DNA from: Rhodospirillales bacterium
GTDB lineage: Bacteria; Pseudomonadota; Alphaproteobacteria; Rhodospirillales; 2-02-FULL-58-16
Reading direction: 5' to 3'
NCBI GenBank assembly: GCA_021775195.1
Contig: JAJFIG010000423.1
Span: 1 to 5,208, forward strand
DNA: 5,208 nt
The notes under the pieces are model-generated. The model was not told the origin of the DNA. It made no database searches and was given only the letters and a program-made list of their open reading frames with translations. Below are positions 1 to 4,306 of the stretch, piece after piece. Made by a program: the position numbers and the translations under genes. The stretch's first letter is position 1. Each line of letters opens with the position of its first letter.

Positions 1-353
1 AGGGGCGGGGCGGTGGCAACCGTGTCCGGCTCGCCGTAATCCAAGAGACGGGTCGAGCCCTGCTCCCAGACCACGGTCGGCTGGGAGGTTGGTGTCCGGC
101 GGGGATGGTGGCGATAGGCGCGCACGCCCCGGGCAAAGGCATCGAGACGGCGGCGGGCCTCGGCGTCGACGGCGTCGGCGAACTCCTCAGGATCGACGTT
201 TTCGAGGTCGTCCCTTAGGGCCCGGGCGTCCTCCGCCGTCGCCGCCCTCCAGGGAAGCGACCCGTTGTTCAAGTGCGGCAAGGCGGCGCGCGAGGTCATC
301 CATACCAGGGTCTGCAGCGCGATGTGCAGAGGCAGCGGCCTCGGACCCGCCAC
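1..353 (-). CDS. phaC: PHA synthase-like alpha/beta hydrolase, N-terminal part (runs off left edge)
   Basis: Only the first 117 residues are visible; the 3' end is outside the window. The frame begins at a GTG at 353-351 and reads MAGPRPLPLHIALQTLVW, then a stretch with AALPHLNNGSLPW, then GVRAYRHHP, VVWEQGSTRLLDYG and the window edge. I recognise this pattern from PHA synthase-like proteins of Rhodospirillales: a PLPLH opening, a NGSLPW segment, then an AYR-HP and TRLLDYG lead-in to the hydrolase fold. The family polymerises hydroxyacyl-CoA into polyhydroxyalkanoate on storage granules. The nucleophile Cys box and the catalytic Asp and His would lie beyond the edge, so catalytic competence cannot be judged. 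A GCAGG five bases before the GTG supports the start. An ATG at 299 is the alternative, but it would discard the conserved PLPLH segment. The frame is open back to a stop at 476-474. The gene overlaps the upstream small gene by about 167 bp. Confidence 0.72.
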   Translation of the reverse strand, partial: MAGPRPLPLHIALQTLVWMTSRAALPHLNNGSLPWRAATAEDARALRDDLENVDPEEFADAVDAEARRRLDAFARGVRAYRHHPRRTPTSQPTVVWEQGSTRLLDYGEPDTVATAPP

Positions 354-600
354 CGTTGCCTGCCCGGCTTTCGTCTCGGGTGTCGTCGTGTTCAGGGCCG
401 GCCCCTCCACCCTTTGCCTGGCGTCCGGTTCCGGCCTCCCGGGCCATGGCGGCCAGGGTGGCGGTGCCGGAACTCATCAGTTCAACGGTCCGGGCCATGA
501 TTTCGGCGACGTCGCGGTCGGCGGCCATGTCGGCCAGCTGGTCCTGCCAAAGATCCAGGTAACGTTGCGCCAGCGCGTCCAAATCCGTCGGTTTCGCCAT
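187..600 (-). CDS. Small coiled-coil PHA-synthase companion protein (PhaE/phasin-like)
   Basis: This 137-residue protein starts at an ATG with GGAG about 12 bases upstream. Residues 1-58 are predicted helical and amphipathic, with a DLDALAQRYLDLWQDQLA core resembling the N-termini of PhaE subunits and phasin-like proteins. Residues 60-98 are a Gly/Ala/charged low-complexity linker. Residues 100-118 form a leucine-heptad coiled coil (DDLARRLAALEQRVASLE). The last residues are a basic tail ending PKGRPRKRRS. No signal peptide or membrane segment is seen. It is the first gene of a minus-strand unit with the PHA synthase-like gene, and its last 55 codons are shared with that gene in another frame. 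The layout of helix, linker and terminal coiled coil suggests a partner that helps the synthase assemble or bind granules. That role is inferred from context and resemblance, because I know no firmly named family for it. It is much shorter than classical PhaE (about 350 residues). Confidence 0.8.
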   Translation of the reverse strand: MAKPTDLDALAQRYLDLWQDQLADMAADRDVAEIMARTVELMSSGTATLAAMAREAGTGRQAKGGGAGPEHDDTRDESRAGNGGGSEAAASAHRAADPGMDDLARRLAALEQRVASLEGGDGGGRPGPKGRPRKRRS

Positions 601-736
601 GCCCGTCCAAACTCCGAGGCCGCCTACTATAGCCGGGACGGCAATGCGAAGGAACGTTCACCGCAATGCAGCATTTTACGGCCCCGGATTTTGTGCTACC
701 AATGAAGAAGATATCCCCAACCAAGAGATATTGGCC
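601..736. promoter_or_regulatory. Divergent promoter region between phaR and the PHA synthase operon, with putative PhaR operator repeats
   Basis: The 136 bp between the two divergent genes hold several ordered elements. GCAATGC occurs at 641-647 and again at 663-669, 22 bp apart, which is about two helical turns. The second copy overlaps an inverted repeat AATGC-A-GCATT at 665-675. Between the copies is a perfect 8 bp palindrome GAACGTTC at 652-659. PhaR proteins of Paracoccus and Rhodobacter bind TGC/GCA-rich operators, so these are reasonable PhaR sites; the assignment is an inference. I could not identify a convincing plus-strand promoter for phaR. Confidence 0.5.
626..654 (-). promoter_or_regulatory. 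Candidate promoter for the minus-strand PHA companion/synthase operon
   Basis: On the minus strand, TATAGT at 631-626 is a good -10 match. It would place transcription start near 619, about 20 bases before the ATG at 600. The hexamer 17 bp upstream, TTCCTT at 654-649, is a poor -35, so the promoter may be weak or factor-dependent. One GCAATGC copy lies in the spacer and the other just upstream of the -35, positions where a repressor would block polymerase. Confidence 0.35.
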
Positions 737-1357
737 ATGGCAAAAAAAACGGGGAACGATAGTCCCGGCTCGGAAAAGACGCCTATCACGATCAAGAAAT
801 ACGCTAACCGGCGGCTCTACAACACGGCGACCAGCAGCTACGTCACCCTCGATCATCTGTCGCAGATGGTAAAGGACGGCGCGGATTTCGTCGTCTACGA
901 CGCCAAAACCGGCGACGAGATCACACGGTCGGTCCTGACCCACATCATCGTCGAGGAGGAATCGAAGGGGCAGAACCTGTTGCCCATCAGCTTCCTCAGG
1001 CACCTGATCAGCTTTTACGGGGACAACCTCCAGGCCCTAGTACCCCGGTACCTGGAACAAACGATGCAAAGCTTCGCCCACAATCAGGAGCAGATGCGCC
1101 AGTACATGCACGAAACCATGAACGGCCTAACGCCCTTCGGCCAGTTCGAGGAAATGGGGAAGCAGAACCTGGCCATATTCGACAGTGCCATGAGGATGTT
1201 TGCCCCCTTCAGAGGGGCGGAGGAGGGCAACAAAGGCGGCGATGACAGCCCCCCCCGTGCCGACGATCCCGAATCCCAGCTTGAGGAATTGCGGTCGCAG
1301 ATCAAGCAGATGCAGAGCCAGCTCGACAGCCTGTCGGCGAAAAAACCCCGATCCTGA
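737..1357 (+). CDS. phaR: Polyhydroxyalkanoate synthesis repressor PhaR
   Basis: This 206-residue cytoplasmic regulator represses phasin and PHA biosynthesis genes and is released by binding nascent PHA granules. Residues 17-78 are the PHB_acc_N DNA-binding domain, with its hallmark ITIKKYANRRLYNT start followed by SYVTLDHLSQMVKDG and FVVYDAKTGDEITRSVL. Residues 83-130 are the PHB accumulation regulatory domain (LLPISFLRHLISFYGDNLQ, then YLEQTMQSFAHNQEQMRQYM). A variable acidic and Pro-rich linker follows, and residues 178-201 are a terminal coiled coil (LEELRSQIKQMQSQLDSL). I chose the ATG at 737 because MAKKTG followed by the YANRRLY domain is the usual family start. An AAGAGA lies 7 bases upstream. 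The frame is open upstream to an ATG at 599, but that extension is not family-like. The gene is divergent from the PHA synthase-like operon it probably controls. The linker contains a run of eight C at 1249-1256. Confidence 0.96.
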   Translation: MAKKTGNDSPGSEKTPITIKKYANRRLYNTATSSYVTLDHLSQMVKDGADFVVYDAKTGDEITRSVLTHIIVEEESKGQNLLPISFLRHLISFYGDNLQALVPRYLEQTMQSFAHNQEQMRQYMHETMNGLTPFGQFEEMGKQNLAIFDSAMRMFAPFRGAEEGNKGGDDSPPRADDPESQLEELRSQIKQMQSQLDSLSAKKPRS

Positions 1358-1497
1358 GTTGGCTCGACGGCGACGGGGTAATGCGCCCCCGTGCCCCGCC
1401 CCAGTGGGCAGAGGATGCTGGTTATGGCCGCCGACCGGCGGTGGCGACCTTGAAATACGTCCCAGCCCCTGACAGCCGTGGCTCCATCAATCGAACA

Positions 1498-1527
1498 TTG
1501 TGCATTTTCCACGATAGGTATTAATAT
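1498..1527 (+). promoter_or_regulatory. Candidate upstream promoter for the XRE regulator
   Basis: TTGTGC at 1498-1503 and TAATAT at 1522-1527 are separated by 18 bp in the only AT-rich stretch of the gap. The -10 match is fair and the -35 matches only in its TTG. If used, it would give a leader of nearly 200 nt before the GTG at 1725. Confidence 0.3.
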
Positions 1528-1610
1528 GTAGGGGTTATGTCGGGCATCGGCGTGGGGACGACGATGTCTGGACTTGGGGGGGCGGCCGAGTGCCGTGTCC
1601 TGTGATCGAA

Positions 1611-1619
1611 TGGTATAGA
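1611..1619 (+). promoter_or_regulatory. Candidate extended -10 for the XRE regulator
   Basis: TGGTATAGA reads as an extended -10 (TG, one base, then TATAGA). No clear -35 is found 16-18 bp upstream, which extended -10 promoters can tolerate. Start of transcription would be near 1626, about 100 nt before the gene. Confidence 0.3.
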
Positions 1620-1711
1620 CAAGAAACGTTACAAGCCTGACGGCAGGTCACGGACTGGTGTTCTGCGTGGACACATCCGGCAGACGACGGAGGCGACGGA
1701 CGTGTCTCATT

Positions 1712-1716
1712 GGAGG
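1712..1716 (+). promoter_or_regulatory. Ribosome binding site that fixes the GTG start of the XRE regulator
   Basis: GGAGG is followed by 8 bases and then GTG at 1725-1727, an ideal Shine-Dalgarno arrangement. The TTG at 1710 in the same frame would overlap this site and has no ribosome binding site of its own, so the later GTG is preferred. Confidence 0.75.
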
Positions 1717-1724
1717 ATAGGATA

Positions 1725-2132
1725 GTGCCGCGGAAAACAAACAAGACCGGGCAGACGGAAGAAGACAGCAAGGTCGTCAATCGCGCGACCAACACCGACC
1801 GCCATGTGGGCAAGCGGATTCGCGAACGCCGGATCATGCTCGGCCTGAGCCAGCAGCAGATGGCGGATATGATCGGCGTTACCTACCAGCAAACCCATAA
1901 ATATGAACGCGGAATCAACCGCATTTCGGCCGGGCGCCTGTACGAGATCGCGCAAGTGCTGCGGGTGCCGGTGGGTTATTTCTTCGACGGCCTCGGGGAT
2001 CGGTTGGAAGAAGATCCGCTGAACATGCGTCAACGCCGGTGTCTGGAACTGGCGCGCAACTTCTCGCGCATATCCAGTGAACGCCACCAGGAGGCCGTCA
2101 GTCACTTGGCGCGGGCTTTGTCCAACGATTAG
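1725..2132 (+). CDS. XRE-family helix-turn-helix transcriptional regulator
   Basis: This 135-residue protein has a Cro/C1-type helix-turn-helix at residues 29-90: VGKRIRERRIMLGLSQQQMA, then MIGVTYQQTHKYERGINRIS, then GRLYEIAQVLRVPVGYFF. The LGLSQ, QxxKYE and L-V-YFFDG signatures place it with the small XRE regulators common in alphaproteobacteria, the group that includes PhrR/PraR-like proteins of rhizobia. I cannot name the ortholog or its regulon. Residues 1-24 are a polar, charged and probably disordered N-terminal arm. Residues 100-133 form a helical tail (RQRRCLELARNFSRIS and HQEAVSHLARAL), perhaps for oligomerisation. No ligand-binding or peptidase domain is attached. It stands alone, with a long 5' gap before it and a hairpin after it, so it is probably monocistronic. 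The start is the GTG at 1725, set by GGAGG; starting at the TTG at 1710 would add five residues. Confidence 0.9.
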   Translation: MPRKTNKTGQTEEDSKVVNRATNTDRHVGKRIRERRIMLGLSQQQMADMIGVTYQQTHKYERGINRISAGRLYEIAQVLRVPVGYFFDGLGDRLEEDPLNMRQRRCLELARNFSRISSERHQEAVSHLARALSND

Positions 2133-2141
2133 GCGTCCGCA

Positions 2142-2174
2142 CTCCGCCAGCGACCGGCATGGCCGCCGGCGGAG
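2142..2174 (+). terminator. Hairpin after the XRE regulator, possible terminator
   Basis: CTCCGCC at 2142-2148 pairs perfectly with GGCGGAG at 2168-2174. Inside the loop a smaller CGGC/GCCG stem (2155-2158 with 2162-2165) can form. It starts 10 bases after the stop codon, a normal place for a terminator. No T run follows, so it may act with Rho or only stabilise the 3' end. Confidence 0.35.
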
Positions 2175-2239
2175 CACGTGCCATATGACCGGATTGCGCG
2201 CTCGTTCTCATTTCTCATAGCCGCCGTGGGCCAGTCCCA

Positions 2240-2253
2240 TTGACCGTGGTCAA
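2240..2253 (+). promoter_or_regulatory. FNR/DNR/NnrR-type binding site upstream of nnrS
   Basis: TTGACCGTGGTCAA is a perfect 5-4-5 palindrome (TTGAC-N4-GTCAA), the form recognised by Crp/Fnr regulators with an E-x-x-S-R recognition helix such as FNR, FixK, DNR and NnrR. Its centre is at 2246.5. Class II activation at -41.5 would put the start of transcription near 2288. TACGGT at 2276-2281 then falls where a -10 is expected and keeps the most conserved bases (TA...T). That leaves about a 22 nt leader to the GTG at 2310. The convergent Crp/Fnr gene at 4215-3514 is the natural candidate to bind it. Confidence 0.75.
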
Positions 2254-2309
2254 GTATGAACCCTGTGCGGGCGTCTACGGTTGCCGGCTGGACATCCGGG
2301 AGTGCCGCC

Positions 2310-3503
2310 GTGCAACCGCGACCCGTCACCAATCCACCGCCTGGCCGTGCGTCGGCTTTTCTGTCCTACGGCTTCCGGCCCTTTTTTCTGTTCGCTTCCA
2401 TCTACGCCCTACTGGCCCTGGCGGCCTGGATGGCGGCGTACCTGGGCGGCGTCGGCCTGCCCGGCGAGACCGACGCCATGTTCTGGCACGGACACGAAAT
2501 GGTTTTCGGGTTCACCATGGCGGCGGCCTGCGGTTTCCTGCTGACGGCGGTCCCCAATTGGACCGGAAAGGCGCCGGTGGTCGGCGGTCCCCTGGGGCTG
2601 CTGGTATTCCTATGGGTGGCCGGACGGGCCGCATTCTGGCTCGCCGACGTGCTGCCCTACTGGGTCGTGGCGGCGACCGATCTGGCTCTGATCCCGGTGT
2701 TCACGGTCACCGTGGCACGCCCCATCGTGGCGGCGGGTAACCGGCGAAACTACATATTCCTGGCGATGCTGACGACGCTCTTCGTCGCCAATCTCCTGTT
2801 TTACTTGGATGTCCTGGGCCTGTCCCCGGGGGACATCAAGACAGGCCTGTCGCTGGGACTATACGTCTTCGTCGTCCTGGTGGCGCTGATCGGCGGGCGG
2901 GTGATTCCCGCCTTCACCACCAATGCCCTGGCCCGCCGGGGCGACGATGCCGAGGTCCGCTCGAGCCCGATGCTGCAGAACCTGTCGTTGGCCGCAATGG
3001 CGGCGGCGGTGGCGGCCGACCTGACCCTCGGGGACGGGCCGGTTACCGGCGTCGCGGCGCTTGCCGCGGCGGTGTTCCTGGCACTCAGGATGCGTCATTG
3101 GCAGAGCATCAGAGTCCTCGACGATCCGATCCTCTGGGTCCTGCACCTGGGCTACGCCTGGGTGCCGGCCGGTTTCGCGCTCAAGGGACTGGCCGGATTC
3201 ACCGAGGCCGTCAGCCCGAGCATGGCCCTGCATGCCTTTGCCGCGGGGGCGGCGGGAACCATGATCATGGCGATGATGAGCCGTGCCGCGCTGGGGCACA
3301 CGGGGCGGTCCTTCACGGCGCCGAGGCCGATCGCCCTGGCCTACCTGCTGGTTGCCATGGGGGCCCTGGTCCGCGTCCTGTCGCCCCTGGCCGGCGGCGG
3401 CGAGGCCGCGATGGCGGTGTCGGGTGTCCTGTGGTCGGCGGGTTTCCTGATCTTCGCGGTGGTCTACTGGCCGATTCTGACCCGGCCCGGGATCGGCGAC
3501 TAG
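2310..3503 (+). CDS. nnrS: NnrS family haem-copper membrane protein, nitrosative stress/NO response
   Basis: NnrS proteins are polytopic inner-membrane haem- and copper-containing proteins that relieve nitrosative stress and usually sit in denitrification or NO-response regulons. The 397 residues carry about twelve hydrophobic segments. Family hallmarks, numbered from the GTG, are LSYGFRPFFL near residue 19, WHGHEMVFGF at 59-68, FLLTAVPNWTGK near 76-87, GGRVIPAFTTNA at 195-206, and the His-rich signature running from ALHAF at 306 through MMSRAALGHTGR ending at 333. Several conserved His residues (60, 62, 308, 330) are likely metal or haem ligands. I prefer the GTG at 2310: GGGAG lies 7 bases upstream, the resulting N-terminus is of family-like length, and the FNR-type box implies transcription begins near 2288. 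The ATG at 2256 would add 18 residues, has no clear ribosome binding site, and sits 3 bp from the box, upstream of the inferred transcript. Convergent with the Crp/Fnr gene. Confidence 0.95.
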   Translation: MQPRPVTNPPPGRASAFLSYGFRPFFLFASIYALLALAAWMAAYLGGVGLPGETDAMFWHGHEMVFGFTMAAACGFLLTAVPNWTGKAPVVGGPLGLLVFLWVAGRAAFWLADVLPYWVVAATDLALIPVFTVTVARPIVAAGNRRNYIFLAMLTTLFVANLLFYLDVLGLSPGDIKTGLSLGLYVFVVLVALIGGRVIPAFTTNALARRGDDAEVRSSPMLQNLSLAAMAAAVAADLTLGDGPVTGVAALAAAVFLALRMRHWQSIRVLDDPILWVLHLGYAWVPAGFALKGLAGFTEAVSPSMALHAFAAGAAGTMIMAMMSRAALGHTGRSFTAPRPIALAYLLVAMGALVRVLSPLAGGGEAAMAVSGVLWSAGFLIFAVVYWPILTRPGIGD

Positions 3504-3513
3504 GCGATACCGT

Positions 3514-4215
3514 TTACGACCGTTCCTCGCCCTGGCAATAGCGGGTCAGGCGGGTGATGTCGCCCAGTTCCACCATGTTGCCTTCGCTGGCGACGCCGTA
3601 GGTCCGGAGCTTGGCGAGCCCGCGCGACAGGCTTTCCGGCTTCATGCCCAGGCGGGCGGCGACCAGCACCTTGTCGTAGGGCAGCTGCACCGTCGCCGAA
3701 CCCTCGGTGGCGTCGCAGAGCGCGAGAAGGAATTCACCCAGGCGCTGGGGCACCGAGCGGGTCTGCAGTTGCTCGATCTGGCGCACCAACTGGCGCATGC
3801 GCAGCGACAGGGCGCCCAGCATCTTCAGGGCCATATCGCTGTCCTCGCGGAGCAGGGTCAGAAAGGCGTTCGCCGGGATATCGAGAAGGCGGGCGTTTTC
3901 CACCACCTCGGCGCTGGCCGGGTACTTGCGGCCAAGGAAAACGGCGGCCTCGGCGACGGATTCGCCGGAACGCATGATGTGGATGACGATCTGGTCGCCG
4001 TCCTTGGTGTCCCGGAACACCTTCACCCAGCCGTCCAGGACCAGGTAAATACGCTCCGCCGGCTCGCCGCGGACGAACAGCAGCTTGCCCCGGGAATAGG
4101 CGACGACGCGGGCCTGGTCGAGCAGCCGGTCGCGCACGGAATCGGGCAGTCCGGCAAACAGGGGTGTCTGCCGGATCAGCTTCTGATCCCTGGCATCAAG
4201 CAATTTGACGGACAC
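3514..4215 (-). CDS. Crp/Fnr-family regulator, DNR/NnrR-like (no iron-sulphur cysteines)
   Basis: This 233-residue protein has a cyclic-nucleotide-binding-type beta-roll at about residues 18-120 (PLFAGLP, KLLFVRGEPAERIYLVLDGWVKV, SGESVAEAAVFLGRKYPASAEV). A long dimerisation helix spans about 124-152, and a Crp-type winged helix-turn-helix about 153-228. The recognition helix reads LGMKPESLSR, giving E194, S197 and R198, the E-x-x-S-R triad that reads TTGA half-sites in FNR. Only two Cys are present (167 and 227) and the N-terminal cysteines of FNR are absent, so it should not hold a 4Fe-4S cluster. The cAMP-contacting RE/TS pattern of Crp is not evident. This fits DNR/NnrR-like NO-responsive regulators; a CooA-like or other role is possible. 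The start is GTG at 4215, the first possible start after an in-frame stop at 4230-4228; its ribosome binding site is poor. The stop lies 10 bp from the convergent nnrS stop. Confidence 0.92.
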   Translation of the reverse strand: MSVKLLDARDQKLIRQTPLFAGLPDSVRDRLLDQARVVAYSRGKLLFVRGEPAERIYLVLDGWVKVFRDTKDGDQIVIHIMRSGESVAEAAVFLGRKYPASAEVVENARLLDIPANAFLTLLREDSDMALKMLGALSLRMRQLVRQIEQLQTRSVPQRLGEFLLALCDATEGSATVQLPYDKVLVAARLGMKPESLSRGLAKLRTYGVASEGNMVELGDITRLTRYCQGEERS

Positions 4216-4306
4216 GGTGTCTGGCTGTCAGCCCCCCCTCGGCATATTGGTCGTCGGTAATCATAACCCGTTATGGCGCCAACCGACAGTCCGCGCTTGC
4301 CACCCG
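4216..4306 (-). promoter_or_regulatory. Promoter region of the Crp/Fnr gene with an operator-like palindrome
   Basis: On the minus strand TATGAT at 4265-4260 matches the -10 consensus at five of six bases and would start transcription near 4253. The hexamer 17 bp upstream (TGTCGG at 4288-4283) is a weak -35. CATAA-CCCG-TTATG at 4262-4275 is a perfect 5-4-5 inverted repeat covering roughly -9 to -22, a typical repressor position. Its half-sites differ from the TTGAC box at nnrS. The leader contains seven consecutive G on the minus strand (4238-4232), too far from the GTG to be a normal ribosome binding site. The separate promoter suggests the regulator is not simply read through from queG. Confidence 0.5.

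Larger units (their letters stand above)
1358..1711. other. Non-coding gap between phaR and the XRE regulator
   Basis: I find no credible gene here on either strand. The open frames that cross it are rich in Arg/Pro and lack family features. Just after phaR there is a weak 6 bp hairpin (ACGGGG at 1373-1378 with CCCCGT at 1387-1392) and a GC hairpin at 1428-1441 (CCGCC/GGCGG). Neither is followed by a T tract, so they are poor intrinsic terminators. From about 1495 the base composition drops locally (ATTTTCC, then TATTAATATGTA at 1519-1530), the most AT-rich patch of the window and the probable promoter zone of the downstream gene. A small CCTG-ACGG-CAGG hairpin lies in the leader near 1636-1647. 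Confidence 0.5.

Noticed and set aside
265..705. Plus-strand open frames across the PHA companion gene and promoter
   Set aside because: They cross the divergent promoter and are antisense to the better supported minus-strand genes.
731..743. TTGGCCATGGCAA around the phaR start as an FNR-type site
   Set aside because: The outer TTG and CAA are offset from the CCATGG core, so the arms are not symmetric, and the site covers the start codon.
1428..1441. CCGCC/GGCGG hairpin downstream of phaR as an intrinsic terminator
   Set aside because: The stem is short, no T tract follows, and such hairpins are frequent by chance in this GC-rich DNA.
1200..1472. Plus-strand open frame of 90 codons overlapping the phaR 3' end
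   Set aside because: Most of it is out of frame within phaR, with Arg/Pro-rich composition and no ribosome binding site.
2174..2181. GCACGTGC palindrome as an operator
   Set aside because: A single 8 bp palindrome with no partner repeat or promoter element next to it is not enough support.
3769..4260. Plus-strand open frame of 163 codons antisense to the Crp/Fnr gene
   Set aside because: It has no recognisable motif and no ribosome binding site, and the opposite strand carries a clear Crp/Fnr protein.
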